Below are positions 25,809 to 38,126 of a DNA stretch of 64,000 nucleotides, piece by piece. The translations under genes were made by a program, and so were the position numbers. Origin of the DNA: an uncultured Agrobacterium sp. (GTDB lineage Bacteria > Pseudomonadota > Alphaproteobacteria > Rhizobiales > Rhizobiaceae). The notes beneath the pieces are model-generated. The model did no database searches and was not told the DNA's origin. It was given only the letters and a program-made list of their open reading frames with translations. The stretch's first letter is position 1, and each line of letters starts with the position of its first letter. The DNA lies in the NCBI GenBank assembly GCA_913777615.1, contig CAJYTK010000011.1, positions 390,103-454,102 on the forward strand, written 5' to 3'.

Positions 25809-26507
25809 TCAAGCCTCCTCTCCGAAGCTTTGAGAAAATCTTTTTTGCGATTGGCTGAGATGGCGCTGCATTGCAGCCTTGGCAGCGTCCGGATCATTGG
25901 CTGCAATAGCATCGCGGATCACAACATGCTCTTCGAGCGCCAGACGCCATGTGCGCGGCCCCTCGAAATGGCTGGCAAGACGCTCAAAATAGGGCGTCAT
26001 TCTTCGATCGAAAATGTGGCCGGTGAAGCGATGCAGTGTTCCATTCCCGATTATGTCGGCAATGGCGAGATGAAATGCCCGGTCATTGACCAGCATCTTT
26101 ACGGCATCGCCAATGGCATCTTCCATGCGCTTAAGATTGTCGTCGAGAAGCGCGACGTGCGATGGCGTCGCCTGCCTCGCCGCCTCTTCGGCGATAGCGC
26201 CTTCGATGATGCTGCGTGCCTGAAGGATCTCGAAAGGACCATCGCCTTCATCCGCTGGAAGAGCTGAAGTCGATTTCGGGCGCTGGCTGACATAGACCCC
26301 GGACCCCATTCTGATCTGAATATAGCCCTCCACCTCGAGAACGATCAGCGCCTCTCGAACGGTGGGTCGCGAAACGGAAAAGCGTTCGGCGAGATCGCGC
26401 TCTGCAGGAAGCTTGGCGCCCTCGGAAATTTCACCCGTCTCGATCAATGTCCTGATCTGATCTGCCACCTGCCTGTAGAGGCGACGCGGCTCCAGCGCCA
26501 CAAACAT
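25809..26507 (-). CDS. FadR-subfamily GntR transcriptional regulator
   Basis: The 232-residue regulator has a GntR winged HTH (LYRQVADQIRTLIETGEISEGAKLPAERDLAERFSVSRPTVREALIVLEVEGYIQIRMGSGVYV) and an all-helical FCD effector domain with the IIEGAIAEEAARQAT start. GGAGGAG five bases before the ATG at 26507 favours this start over 26531. It is the first gene of a minus-strand series with the TRAP, idnD and uxuAB genes, and the palindrome TGGTCTTACCA lies 36 bases upstream, so it probably represses itself and this operon until the sugar acid is present. Confidence 0.92.
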   Translation of the reverse strand: MFVALEPRRLYRQVADQIRTLIETGEISEGAKLPAERDLAERFSVSRPTVREALIVLEVEGYIQIRMGSGVYVSQRPKSTSALPADEGDGPFEILQARSIIEGAIAEEAARQATPSHVALLDDNLKRMEDAIGDAVKMLVNDRAFHLAIADIIGNGTLHRFTGHIFDRRMTPYFERLASHFEGPRTWRLALEEHVVIRDAIAANDPDAAKAAMQRHLSQSQKRFSQSFGEEA

Positions 26508-26532
26508 GCTGTCTCCTCCCCCAAGGATCAAT

Positions 26533-26555
26533 ATTGGTCAAGTGGTCTTACCAAT
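26533..26555 (-). promoter_or_regulatory. FadR-type operator upstream of the GntR regulator
   Basis: TGGTCTTACCA at 26543-26553 fits the FadR-subfamily consensus TGGTnnnACCA, and sits inside a wider inverted repeat ATTGGT-11-ACCAAT (26533-26555). It lies just upstream of the regulator start at 26507. Confidence 0.65.
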
Positions 26556-26629
26556 CATCGTCATTAAGGCGGAACAACTACAAAAGTCAACAGGCAAAGC
26601 TTTGACCGAAATCGTCCGACCATGCCGCC

Positions 26630-27697
26630 TCAGGCAAAGGGCAACTCGACATCAAAGCGATTGGACAGCTCAGCGAAGGACTTGCGGGTCGCAGGATCGA
26701 GAGCAACGCCATCGCGCACTCTTTGTGCTGCCACCTGCCATTCGCGATCTCCCGGCGCCATCACACGCGCACCATCGCGAGCGGCCGATCCCCGCAACGT
26801 ATCGACGTAACGCCTCATCGCATCATCGAAGATGGCGCGCTCCAGAAATGCCTCGGGCTTCAGCGCCAGAACGAAAGCTCCCATGCCGCGCGGCGTGGAG
26901 AAATCCGGTCCTCCCATGGACGCGATATCGAAACTCAGTTTCATGCCGGTCAAAACAGCACTGAATATTTCCGCGACGCCCGCAAGCGCTGCTCCTTTGA
27001 ATCCGAACTCGCCGCCGAGCGGCGCAAGCATCGCCGCGGCATCGGCATCGCTGGTATCGAGACCCTTTTCGTCCGATGCTGTCGCATGCGGCAAAGGCTG
27101 GCCGAGGCTTCGGTACAGGAGCACGCGATTATAGGGGATGGAACTCGTTGCCATGTCGAGCAGCCAGGGATCAGATCCACCAGACGGAACCCCGACTGCT
27201 ATTGGATTGGTGCCGTGGAAGCGCTGGGCGCCATCGTGCAGGCGAACGAAGCTATCGGAATTGCAGAACGTTATTCCGATAAACCCTTGCCGCGCCGCCT
27301 CTAACGAATAGGCTCCAGCTGGACCGAAGTGCGAGGTATTGCGAATGGCCACAGCGCCAATCCCGAACCCCGACGCCAGCTCGACAGCGCGGTTCATCGC
27401 AGTGTATGCGGCTAGCGCACCGTGCGCGTCGTCCGCATCCAGCGTCTCCACCGCACCAAAACTCGTCACCGTCTTCAACTGCGGAGCGCGGTTGATGCGT
27501 CCTCCCTGAAGAGCCGTAACATAATGATCAAGCAGACGGACGCCATGGCTGTCCACGCCGTATCGCGTACCGTGCATCATGGCGCGGGTAGCGGCATCCG
27601 CAGTCGCCACATCGGCGCCACAGGCGCCAAAGACGGCCCGACAAAACTGGTCGAGCAGCGTCAAAGGCACTTGAGCCTGCGCCTCATCCTGCAGCAT
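26630..27697 (-). CDS. Ldh-family (malate/L-lactate/ureidoglycolate-type) dehydrogenase
   Basis: The 355-residue protein belongs to the second malate/lactate dehydrogenase family (YlbC/ComC/DpkA type), not the Rossmann LDH family: HGTRYGVDSHGVRLLDHYV, IRNTSHFGPAGAYSLEAARQGFIGITFCNS and GTNPIAVGVP are its landmarks, with the catalytic SHG and NTSHFG histidines. Members reduce 2-oxo acids or cyclic imines with NAD(P)H. It is divergent from the two-HTH GntR gene, in a sugar-acid region, so a 2-oxo acid substrate is plausible. Confidence 0.9.
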   Translation of the reverse strand: MLQDEAQAQVPLTLLDQFCRAVFGACGADVATADAATRAMMHGTRYGVDSHGVRLLDHYVTALQGGRINRAPQLKTVTSFGAVETLDADDAHGALAAYTAMNRAVELASGFGIGAVAIRNTSHFGPAGAYSLEAARQGFIGITFCNSDSFVRLHDGAQRFHGTNPIAVGVPSGGSDPWLLDMATSSIPYNRVLLYRSLGQPLPHATASDEKGLDTSDADAAAMLAPLGGEFGFKGAALAGVAEIFSAVLTGMKLSFDIASMGGPDFSTPRGMGAFVLALKPEAFLERAIFDDAMRRYVDTLRGSAARDGARVMAPGDREWQVAAQRVRDGVALDPATRKSFAELSNRFDVELPFA

Positions 27698-27716
27698 AGC
27701 GGTTCCCTTTCTAAAA

Positions 27717-27754
27717 ATGTCTCATGCATACACTAGACATCAAATAAGAGACAT
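27717..27754. promoter_or_regulatory. Inverted repeat in divergent promoter region
   Basis: ATGTCTC at 27717-27723 and GAGACAT at 27748-27754 form a perfect seven-base inverted repeat with 24 bases between; a third AGACAT lies at 27735-27740. The cluster is in the gap between the Ldh-family gene and the tandem-HTH GntR gene, a natural place for its operator. Confidence 0.45.
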
Positions 27755-27819
27755 GCAATCCCTGTGACGGCAAAATCCTGACTGTCGATCAGGGCAAGCT
27801 AAGGGATGGTATTAATCAA

Positions 27820-28821
27820 ATGACACGTGTGACGACGGGCATCGCGCCTCGCCTTTACCGGCGGGCCTGCGAGATTCTGGCAGCCGATATTGCCAACGGC
27901 GTCATATCGAACGGCTCCCGCTTGACGGAAACCATGGTCGCCAATCGCTTTGGTATTAGCCGCGCTCCCGCACGCCAGGCGCTTGCAGAACTTGAGCGTC
28001 TGCATCTTGTGCGAAAATCGGAGAGCCGCGGCTATGATGTCGTGGCAAAAAGCCGAGTCTCAGTCGCAATGGGGGCAACGGATGGTGATTCCCCAATTCT
28101 TGCCGATACTACGCGCATTCAGGCGCGATCCAGCTGGGAACTCATCTACGATAATATCGAAATTGAAATCGTGTCGCGCACATCGCTTGCCGACTGGCGG
28201 ATCAACGAGGCGGTTCTGGCTAAACATTATGGCGTCAGCCGGACGGTGGCACGCGATGTGGTTGCTCGTCTGCAAGAACGCGGCATCGTCCACAAGGACG
28301 ACAGCGGGCGATGGTATGCCCCGGCACTGACCGCCAAACATATCGGCGAGCTTTATGAGCTGCGCTGGCTTCTTGAACCGATCGCATTGGAAAAGGCAGC
28401 GGCAAATCTCCCCAACGGGCTGTTGCTTTCACTGCGCAAGAACGTCGCGGACACTATCCAGTCGGTCGACAAGATCGATGGCGAAACGCTGGACGCGCTG
28501 GAACAGCAACTCCATGTCGAGCTTCTGGGTTACTGTGGAAATACGTCGCTGATGCGCGCGATCAGTCTGCCGCAGGCGCTGCTTGTCGCACATCATTTCC
28601 TCTATCACTGGACAATGGGGCTTTTCGATAGCGAACCCTTCTTGCCCGAACATCTGGCGATTTTCGATAGCCTTCTTGAAGGAGATATCGATGGTGCCAA
28701 AGCCGGGCTGGTGCGCCACCTACAAATTTCCAGAAGCCGCGCGATGATGCGCATCAAGGCTGTCGCTGAAGTCATATCACCCGACGAATTGCCGTATCTC
28801 GAAAAGCTGGAGAGCGATTGA
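27820..28821 (+). CDS. GntR-family regulator with two tandem winged-helix domains and FCD domain
   Basis: At 333 residues this is about 100 longer than usual FadR-type regulators. Residues about 10-75 form one GntR winged helix ([53 protein letters not shown]...). Residues about 103-168 form a second ([54 protein letters not shown]...). The rest is a helical FCD-type effector domain ([22 protein letters not shown]...). It is divergent from the Ldh-family gene and 58 bases upstream of the enolase-family dehydratase, which it may control. Confidence 0.9.
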   Translation: MTRVTTGIAPRLYRRACEILAADIANGVISNGSRLTETMVANRFGISRAPARQALAELERLHLVRKSESRGYDVVAKSRVSVAMGATDGDSPILADTTRIQARSSWELIYDNIEIEIVSRTSLADWRINEAVLAKHYGVSRTVARDVVARLQERGIVHKDDSGRWYAPALTAKHIGELYELRWLLEPIALEKAAANLPNGLLLSLRKNVADTIQSVDKIDGETLDALEQQLHVELLGYCGNTSLMRAISLPQALLVAHHFLYHWTMGLFDSEPFLPEHLAIFDSLLEGDIDGAKAGLVRHLQISRSRAMMRIKAVAEVISPDELPYLEKLESD

Positions 28822-28879
28822 GGGCAGCGCATTTCGACAAAACACATACTACCCGATAACCGGAGGAGGGTTATCCATC

Positions 28880-29998
28880 ATGAAAATAGCATCTGTCCAC
28901 CCGTTCATTCTGCACCTGCCACTCACCTCAGATTCCATTTCGGACTCGACCCATTCCATCACCCACTGGGGCGTCGTTGGCGCCAAGATCGTGACAACGG
29001 ACGGACTGGAAGGCTACGGCTTCACAGGCACGCATGCCCACCTCGCATCGGATCGACTGATCACATCTTGCATTCGTGATTGCTACGCGCCGCTGCTGAT
29101 CGGCGAGGATGCCAACGACCATTCAAGGCTGTGGACCAAACTTGCACGTTATCCGTCTCTTCAATGGGTCGGTCGCGCCGGGATCACCCATCTGGCGCTC
29201 GCCGCCGTCGATGTCGCACTCTCGGATTTGAAGGCGAAGAAGGCAGGTGTACCGCTCTGGAGCTATCTCGGTGGCGCGCGCACCGACAAGCTCGAAGCCT
29301 ATAATACCGACATTGGATGGCTGTCTTTCTCAAAGGACGCTCTTCTGGAAGGATCTACACGAGCTGTGGAGCAGGATGGATTTACCCGGCTAAAGATCAA
29401 GGTTGGCCACGACGATCCGAATGTGGATATCGAAAGGCTGACGGCAGTTCGCGCGCGTCTGGGCGGTTCGGTGAGAATTGCCATTGATGGAAACGGCAAA
29501 TGGGATCTGCCTACATGCCAGCGCTTCTGTGCTCTCGCCCGTGATCTTGACATATACTGGTTTGAAGAACCGCTCTGGTATGACGATGTCGGCAGTCATG
29601 CCACACTTGCTCGTAACACCGCAATTCCGATCGCACTCGGTGAACAGCTCTACACCGTCGATGCCTTCCGTTCCTTCATAGCGGCAGGTGCGGTTGCCTA
29701 TGTTCAGCCCGACGTAACCCGCCTCGGCGGTATTACCGAATATATTCAGGTGGCGGATTTGGCACTTGCTCACCGACTGCCGGTGGTGCCGCATGCCGGC
29801 GAGATGAGCCAGGTGCATGTCCACTTGAGCTACTGGCACCCCGCCTCGACGATCCTCGAATATATCCCATGGATCAAGAATCATTTCGAGGAGCCCGCGG
29901 ATGTTCAGGGCGGAATCTACAACCTGCCGCAGCGCCCCGGTGCGGGTACGACCGTGCTGGAAGAAAGCTTCGCCCGCTTTGGCAAAAGCATAGGGTGA
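28880..29998 (+). CDS. Mandelate racemase/enolase-superfamily acid-sugar dehydratase
   Basis: The 372-residue protein has the MR-subgroup active site: LKIKVG (KxK base) near residue 172, metal ligands Asp in [10 protein letters not shown], Glu in YWFEEPLW and Glu in IALGEQL, and the Asp/His dyad in [10 protein letters not shown] and [12 protein letters not shown]. Enzymes with KxK and the His-Asp dyad typically dehydrate aldonates or aldarates to 2-keto-3-deoxy acids. The substrate is not readable from sequence. GGAGGAGGG precedes the ATG. It lies downstream of the tandem-HTH regulator. Confidence 0.9.
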   Translation: MKIASVHPFILHLPLTSDSISDSTHSITHWGVVGAKIVTTDGLEGYGFTGTHAHLASDRLITSCIRDCYAPLLIGEDANDHSRLWTKLARYPSLQWVGRAGITHLALAAVDVALSDLKAKKAGVPLWSYLGGARTDKLEAYNTDIGWLSFSKDALLEGSTRAVEQDGFTRLKIKVGHDDPNVDIERLTAVRARLGGSVRIAIDGNGKWDLPTCQRFCALARDLDIYWFEEPLWYDDVGSHATLARNTAIPIALGEQLYTVDAFRSFIAAGAVAYVQPDVTRLGGITEYIQVADLALAHRLPVVPHAGEMSQVHVHLSYWHPASTILEYIPWIKNHFEEPADVQGGIYNLPQRPGAGTTVLEESFARFGKSIG

Positions 29999-30014
29999 GC
30001 CGCGTTGCGCGGGA

Positions 30015-30506
30015 TCAGAGCGAGCGATACCCGCGCTTGAAGTAGATCAACGCCTCTTCGCCGTCACCAATGGCAGTATCGACGACATCGCAAATGATGA
30101 TGTCGTGCGTGCTGCCATCGTGGATGGCGCGGACGCGACAATCGAAGGACGCAAGCGCGCCCTTCAGAACCGGCGCGCCGGTTTGAAGAAAAGTCCACTC
30201 ACCGCCTGCAAATCGTTCGTCGCTCGGGGTCTTGCCGCCGAAGAGCCGGCTCAAATGTTCCTGATCAGCAGAAAGCGTGTTGACGCAGACCACGGCATTT
30301 TCAAACAACATCCTGTGAGCGGACGAGTTGCGATTGATGCAGACAAGGAGGGTCGGGGGATTGTCGGAGACGCTGCAGACAGCGGTGGCGGAAAAACCCG
30401 CCCTGCCCGCAGGCCCATCCGTCGTGACGATATTGACTGCGCCGGCAAGCTGCGCCATCGCGTTTCTGTAGTCCAGGCTGCGCTCTTCCGCAGTCTTAAT
30501 CCCCAT
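30015..30506 (-). CDS. RutF-like flavin reductase
   Basis: The 163-residue split-barrel flavin reductase has GAVNIVTTDGPAGRAGFSATAVCSVSDNPPTLLVCINRNSS and CVNTLSADQEHLSRLFGGKTP, strikingly like E. coli RutF, then FDCRVRAIHDGSTHDIIICDV. Such enzymes supply reduced FMN to a partner monooxygenase. No RutA or other rut gene is nearby, so the partner is unknown. AAGGAAG five bases before the ATG at 30506 favours this start; 30539 is also open. It converges on the dehydratase gene with only 16 bases between them. Confidence 0.88.
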   Translation of the reverse strand: MGIKTAEERSLDYRNAMAQLAGAVNIVTTDGPAGRAGFSATAVCSVSDNPPTLLVCINRNSSAHRMLFENAVVCVNTLSADQEHLSRLFGGKTPSDERFAGGEWTFLQTGAPVLKGALASFDCRVRAIHDGSTHDIIICDVVDTAIGDGEEALIYFKRGYRSL

Positions 30507-30791
30507 TGCGGCTTCCTTCTCACCATCTGACATACGCATCTCAAGCGACTGTTCCTAAAAAGTCGTCAGATACCGGACGTCTGTTCCGCTCCACATTAAC
30601 GTCTCGAGGCCGCAAGGGAATCGAAAAATCTTCCCGCAGCGAATAAATGCGGACCGGCCTCAATTCGCTATCCCCTAGAGCGCCTTACGTCGTCTTGTTG
30701 GATGCACAAACAAAGCCTTACCTTCTTGAAGACGCGCATCGTGATTTTTGCGAAATTTCAAGCCTGATTTTTGCACCGCTATTGGTGACAT

Positions 30792-30820
30792 AAAAAAAGC
30801 CCCAGACAACGTCCGGGGCC
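30792..30820 (-). terminator. Terminator of the NIT chemoreceptor gene
   Basis: On the minus strand, GCCCCGGAC (30819-30811) pairs with GTCTGGGGC (30807-30799, one G-U pair) around a three-base loop and is followed by seven T residues. The rest of the 30540-30848 gap shows only AT-rich sequence that could hold the flavin reductase promoter. Confidence 0.85.
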
Positions 30821-30848
30821 TTTCATCAGCGATGCTGATCGCGCAGTT

Positions 30849-33218
<2,370 letters not shown>

Positions 33219-33395
33219 TCATGGATGAAGGTAATAGGATAAAATAATTTATTATCGGTTTAATTGCCTAAATGATGATCAGGTGTAACAGCAGTTGATC
33301 ACATTTTTCATGGCTTAACCAACAGGTAAGGATTGGAGGTGCCTTCCCCTGCGGAGATACTGGGGAAGACGATCCATCGCGAGGCTGTACTGGCC

Positions 33396-34385
33396 TTAGT
33401 CCATCTGAACGTTGGCTTCCTTCACCACTGGACCCCATTTGGCAATCTCTTCGGACACGTGGGTCTTCAGTTCCTCCGGTGACGAACCGACGATCTTGGC
33501 GCTGAAATCCGCCATGCGCTTTGCAACGTCTGGATCGGAGAGTGCCGTTTTGGCAGCCTCATTCAGCTTGGCTATTGCCTCAGGCGGCGTCCCGGCCGGC
33601 GCGAAAAGCGCGTTCCAAGTGTAGGTTTCGTAACCGGGCACGGTTTCGGCAATTGTCGGCACATCTGGGAAAGAGGAAGCTCGCTCCGCCGTCGTTACAC
33701 CCAGCGCCTTCAAGGTTCCAGATTTGATATGGGCGGAAGAGGACGGTAAATTGTCGAACATGATCGAGATCTGGTTACCAAGAAGGTCATTCAGGGCCGG
33801 ACCGGAACCCTTGTAAGGCACGTGCTGCATCTCAACACCGGCCATGCTCTTGAACAGTTCGCCGGAAAGGTGAAGCGGCGTGCCGTTGCCGGAAGAGGCA
33901 TAAGCGTGTTTATCTGGCTCCTTTTTCAGAAGCGCGATCAGTTCGGCCACGTTGTTGACGGGCAGCTGCGGATTGACCACGAGCACGTTAGGCACGACAA
34001 CCAGAAGAGAAATCGGCGCGAAATCTTTTTCAGGATCATATGGCTTTGTCTTGAGGATCAACGGGTTGAGCGCATGTGTCGCAACCGTGCCCATCAGGAT
34101 TGTATAGCCATCCGGCTCGGCACGTGCGACGCGGTCGGCACCGAGATTTCCACCTGCCCCACCGACATTTTCCACGACGATCTGCTGACCAAGAGCATCG
34201 CCCATTTTCTGCGCAATCACACGTGCAACGACATCGGTAGAGCCGCCTGCCGCAAAAGGCACGACGAGCGTGATCGCGCGCTCAGGAAAGCCTTCGGCAT
34301 AAGCAGCCGTGTTAAACGTCAACAAAGCTGCCGCAGATGCAGCAAGCATCAAAGCTGCACGTCGTTTCAAAAATCCAATTGCCAT
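33396..34385 (-). CDS. Bug/TctC-family tricarboxylate-type binding protein
   Basis: The 329-residue protein has a signal peptide (MAIGFLKRRAALMLAASAAALLTFNTAAYA) followed by the Bug family landmarks FPERAITLVVPFAAGGSTDVVARVIAQKMGDALGQQIVVENVGGAGGNLGADRVARAEPDGYTILMGT. Bug proteins bind carboxylates in the periplasm, usually for a TctAB permease, but no tctA or tctB is beside it, as is common for orphan Bug genes. The gap 33159-33395 shows AT-rich sequence and no gene. Confidence 0.92.
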   Translation of the reverse strand: MAIGFLKRRAALMLAASAAALLTFNTAAYAEGFPERAITLVVPFAAGGSTDVVARVIAQKMGDALGQQIVVENVGGAGGNLGADRVARAEPDGYTILMGTVATHALNPLILKTKPYDPEKDFAPISLLVVVPNVLVVNPQLPVNNVAELIALLKKEPDKHAYASSGNGTPLHLSGELFKSMAGVEMQHVPYKGSGPALNDLLGNQISIMFDNLPSSSAHIKSGTLKALGVTTAERASSFPDVPTIAETVPGYETYTWNALFAPAGTPPEAIAKLNEAAKTALSDPDVAKRMADFSAKIVGSSPEELKTHVSEEIAKWGPVVKEANVQMD

Positions 34386-34544
34386 AAAATCTCCTCCACA
34401 CGGCCAACTGGCCTGGTACGCATAGTACTGAAAGCAACGTCCGCATCAACCTGTACATGCGTTGGGCGAAGAGTCTCGCTTCAAATTGTTACAGAATACA
34501 CGTACTGCGCGTCTTTGAAGTCTTGAGTGACCGTGCCCGGAAAC

Positions 34545-34570
34545 AAAAAACCCGCCGTGAAGCGGGTTTT
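34545..34570 (-). terminator. pheST terminator
   Basis: On the minus strand AAAACCCGC (34570-34562) pairs with GCGGGTT (34555-34549) around a six-base loop, followed by a T-run. It closes the pheS-pheT transcript. Confidence 0.85.
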
Positions 34571-34594
34571 CAGTGCCACAGTATCGAGGGCGGG

Positions 34595-37018
34595 TTATGC
34601 GCGAAGCAAGCCGCCCGTTGTCTTTTCGACATTCCCGACGATCTTCGCGGTCAAGGCCTCAAAGTCCTCGTCGGTCAATGTCTTGTCCACCGGCTGGATC
34701 TGAACTTCGATCGCGATCGACTTCTTGTTATCACCAAGCGACGCGCCTTCGAAGACGTCAAAGACATTGACTCCGGTGACGAGCTTGCGATCAGCACTGG
34801 TAGCTGCCTTGATGATGGCGCCCGCTTCGATAGACTTGTCGACCACGAAGGCGAAATCGCGCTTTACGACCTGGAAAGGTGAAAGATCCAGGGCTGGCTT
34901 GGTACGTGTCGCCTTCTTCTTCGGTTCGGCCATGGCGTCGAGATAAATCTCAAAACCGCAATAGGCGCCGGAGACATCGAGTGCGCCCAAGGTCTTCGGG
35001 TGGAATTCACCGAAATAACCGAGAATGACCTTCGGGCCCATCTTGATCGTGCCGGAACGGCCGGGATGATACCAGGAAGGGGCACCAGCCTCTATCTGAA
35101 CATTGGCCATTGGCAGACCGCACGCCTCGATCACTGCCAGCGCATCTGCCTTGGCATCATAGACGTCGACAGCCTTGCCGCCGCCCTTTGTGGCGTTCGA
35201 CCACATGCGGCCTGCACCGGCAAGCGAGGCCGTGCCGCGGCGAACACCACCGGCAACGCGACGCTGTCCTTCCGGCGTATCGCTTTCATAGGTGCCGGAC
35301 ACTTCGAAGATGGCGACATCGCCATAGCCCTTGTCGGAATTACGCTGTGCAGCAGTCAAAAGGCCGGGAAGCAAAGATGGCCGCATGTCCGACATGTCGG
35401 CCGCGATCGGGTTGGCGAGCTTCAACGCGGGCGAACCGCCACCGAAGAGCTTGGCCTGCGCTTCCGGAATGAAGGACCATGTGACAGCCTCCAGCATACC
35501 GCGGCTGGCAAGCGCGCGGCGTGCGGTGCGCGTGCGGATTTGCAACGTCGTTAGAATGCGACCGTTGACGGCACCAAGGTTCTCAAGCGGTTCCGGCTTG
35601 ATGTTATCCACGCCATGGATACGCATGACCTCTTCCACCAGATCCGCCTTGCCATCGACGTCCGGACGCCATGATGGCACCGACACGGAAACACGCTCGC
35701 CGGAGCCTTCGATGCCGAAACCGAGACCTTTGAGGATAGCAAGACTTTCTTCCGCCGAAACCTCGAGACCCGTCAGGCGCTTTACCTCGGAGAGTGGGAA
35801 ATCAATCCACTTCGGCTCGAAGCCCTTGTAGCCGACGACCTTTGCTTCTCCAGCCGAACCACCGCAAAGCTCGAGCACCAGCTCCGTCGTGCGCTCGAGG
35901 CCCGGCACCATATATTCCGGATCGACGCCGCGTTCGAAACGATAGCGCGCATCGGTGATGATGCCGAGAGAACGGCCCGTCTTGGCAATATTGATCGGAT
36001 CCCAGAGCGCCGACTCGATCAGCACGTCCACAGTGTTCTCGTCGCAGCCGGAATGCTCGCCGCCCATGATGCCACCGATGGATTCAAGCCCATTGTCGTC
36101 AGCAATCACCACATTGTTCGGACCAAGCTTATATTCGCGCTGGTCGAGAGCGAGAATGGTTTCGCCTTCCTTTGCGCGACGCACGACCAGATCACCCTTC
36201 ACCTTGGCGGCGTCGAAGACATGCATCGGACGGCCCTGATCGAAAGTCATGTAGTTGGTGATATCCACCAGCGCATTGATGGGGCGAAGACCGATGGCAA
36301 GCAAACGCTGCTGCATCCATTTTGGGCTCGGACCATTCTTCACGCCGCGCACGATACGAAGCGAAAAGCCAGGGCAAAGTGCTGCATCATCCAGCTCGAG
36401 TTTGACGTCGACCGGCGTCGAACCCTCGACCTTGAAGCTCGGCGCAGGCCGTGTCTTCAGCGTGCCGAGACCGGATGCCGCCAGATCGCGGGCGATGCCG
36501 TGGATCGAGGTGCAGTCCGGGCGGTTCGGCGTGAGATTGATCTCGATGACCGGATCATCCAGCCCCGCATAGGAGGCGAAGGATGTGCCGACCGGCGCAT
36601 CGTCCGGCAGGTCGATAATGCCGTCGTGATTGTCGGACATGTTGAGCTCCTTCTCGGAGCACATCATGCCGTGACTTTCGACACCACGGATCTTTCCGAC
36701 AGACAACGTTACATCGATTCCCGGAACATAGGTGCCAGGACGCGCCAGAGCGCCGACGAGACCGGCCCGCGCATTCGGCGCGCCGCAGACGATCTGCACA
36801 GGCTTGCCGTCACCGGCATCCACCGACAACACCTTCAGGCGATCTGCCTCGGGATGTTTTTCCGCCGACAGGATCTTGGCGATGACAAAAGGCTTGTAAG
36901 CGGCCTTGTCGTCAACGTCTTCGACTTCAAGACCGATGGCCGTCAGGCGTTCGCAGATCTGCTCCAGAGAGGCATCGGTATCGAGATGCTCTTTCAGCCA
37001 GGAGAGTGTGAATTTCAT
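34595..37018 (-). CDS. pheT: Phenylalanyl-tRNA synthetase beta subunit
   Basis: This full-length 807-residue PheT starts [25 protein letters not shown], followed by an EMAP/tRNA-binding domain ([30 protein letters not shown]), B3/B4 editing and B5 DNA-binding-like domains, a catalytic-like core, and the C-terminal ferredoxin-fold anticodon-binding domain ([24 protein letters not shown]). With PheS it charges tRNA(Phe). GAGGAG precedes its ATG and the gene follows pheS by 25 bases. Confidence 0.98.
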   Translation of the reverse strand: MKFTLSWLKEHLDTDASLEQICERLTAIGLEVEDVDDKAAYKPFVIAKILSAEKHPEADRLKVLSVDAGDGKPVQIVCGAPNARAGLVGALARPGTYVPGIDVTLSVGKIRGVESHGMMCSEKELNMSDNHDGIIDLPDDAPVGTSFASYAGLDDPVIEINLTPNRPDCTSIHGIARDLAASGLGTLKTRPAPSFKVEGSTPVDVKLELDDAALCPGFSLRIVRGVKNGPSPKWMQQRLLAIGLRPINALVDITNYMTFDQGRPMHVFDAAKVKGDLVVRRAKEGETILALDQREYKLGPNNVVIADDNGLESIGGIMGGEHSGCDENTVDVLIESALWDPINIAKTGRSLGIITDARYRFERGVDPEYMVPGLERTTELVLELCGGSAGEAKVVGYKGFEPKWIDFPLSEVKRLTGLEVSAEESLAILKGLGFGIEGSGERVSVSVPSWRPDVDGKADLVEEVMRIHGVDNIKPEPLENLGAVNGRILTTLQIRTRTARRALASRGMLEAVTWSFIPEAQAKLFGGGSPALKLANPIAADMSDMRPSLLPGLLTAAQRNSDKGYGDVAIFEVSGTYESDTPEGQRRVAGGVRRGTASLAGAGRMWSNATKGGGKAVDVYDAKADALAVIEACGLPMANVQIEAGAPSWYHPGRSGTIKMGPKVILGYFGEFHPKTLGALDVSGAYCGFEIYLDAMAEPKKKATRTKPALDLSPFQVVKRDFAFVVDKSIEAGAIIKAATSADRKLVTGVNVFDVFEGASLGDNKKSIAIEVQIQPVDKTLTDEDFEALTAKIVGNVEKTTGGLLRA

Positions 37019-37043
37019 AACATATACTCCTCGACTTGACCGA

Positions 37044-38126
37044 TCAGACGCTCAGACCGCCGAACAGCGTCGGCATGTCGAGCGGGCGGAAGCCGTAATG
37101 GTTCATCCAGCGAACATCGGCGTTGAAGAAATCGCGCAGGTCCGGCATGCCGTATTTCAGCATGGCGATGCGATCGAGACCCATGCCCCAGGCAAAGCCC
37201 TGATACTCATCCGGATCGAGACCGCCGGCGCGCAGCACATTCGGGTGCACCATGCCGCAGCCAAGGATTTCCATCCAGTCCTTGCCTTCGCCGAACTTGA
37301 CGATCGGCCCGGAACGGTCGCACTGGATATCGACCTCGAAGCTCGGCTCGGTGAAAGGGAAGAAGGACGGGCGGAAGCGCATGACGACACTGTCGACCTC
37401 GAAGAAGGTCTTGCAGAACTCCTCGAGGATCCAACGCAGGTTTCCGACATGCGCCTTCTTGTCGACCACCAGGCCTTCGACCTGGTGGAACATCGGCGAG
37501 TGGGTCGCGTCCGAATCCTGGCGGTAGGTCTTGCCGGGAATGACGATGCGGATCGGCGGCTTCTGCGCTTCCATGGTGCGCACCTGCACCGGCGAGGTGT
37601 GCGTGCGCAGCACCTTGCGTTCACCCTTTTCATCCGGTTGGAAGAAGAACGTGTCGTGCATTTCGCGCGCCGGATGGCCTTCCGGGAAATTCAGGGCCGT
37701 GAAGTTATAATAGTCGGTTTCGATATCCGGACCTTCGGCAATGGAAAATCCCATATCTGCAAAGATTGCGGTAATCTCATCGACGATCTGGCTGATCGGA
37801 TGGATGCGACCGCGCTCGGCCGGAGACTGACGGACTGGCAAGCTCACGTCGAGCGTTTCGGCTTTCAACCGCGCTTCGATCGCTGCGTCCTTCAACTCGC
37901 TCTTGCGGGCGGTCAGGAAATCCGTCACTTCCGTCTTCAACTGATTGATGGCGGCACCACGCGTCTGGCGTTCCTCCGGCGTCATGGTGCCCAGTGTCTT
38001 CAGCAGCTCGGAGACCGAACCTTTCTTGCCAAGTGCCGACAGGCGCACAGCCTCGATGGCCGCCTCGTCTGCGGCCGAGGCGATGTCCGACATCAGTTGC
38101 GATTTCAAAGTGTCCAGTTCAGTCAT
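37044..38126 (-). CDS. pheS: Phenylalanyl-tRNA synthetase alpha subunit
   Basis: The 360-residue class II synthetase subunit has an N-terminal coiled coil, then motif 2 region [30 protein letters not shown], the FHQVEG motif, [10 protein letters not shown] and motif 3 [24 protein letters not shown]. The ORF can extend to 38177, but AGGA five bases before the ATG at 38126 and the normal length (360) fix the start. Its first bases overlap the end of the kinase-like gene by eight bases. Confidence 0.98.
   Translation of the reverse strand: MTELDTLKSQLMSDIASAADEAAIEAVRLSALGKKGSVSELLKTLGTMTPEERQTRGAAINQLKTEVTDFLTARKSELKDAAIEARLKAETLDVSLPVRQSPAERGRIHPISQIVDEITAIFADMGFSIAEGPDIETDYYNFTALNFPEGHPAREMHDTFFFQPDEKGERKVLRTHTSPVQVRTMEAQKPPIRIVIPGKTYRQDSDATHSPMFHQVEGLVVDKKAHVGNLRWILEEFCKTFFEVDSVVMRFRPSFFPFTEPSFEVDIQCDRSGPIVKFGEGKDWMEILGCGMVHPNVLRAGGLDPDEYQGFAWGMGLDRIAMLKYGMPDLRDFFNADVRWMNHYGFRPLDMPTLFGGLSV

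Noticed and set aside
36053-37039. 328-codon plus-strand frame over pheT
   Set aside because: Antisense to pheT with no recognisable domain.
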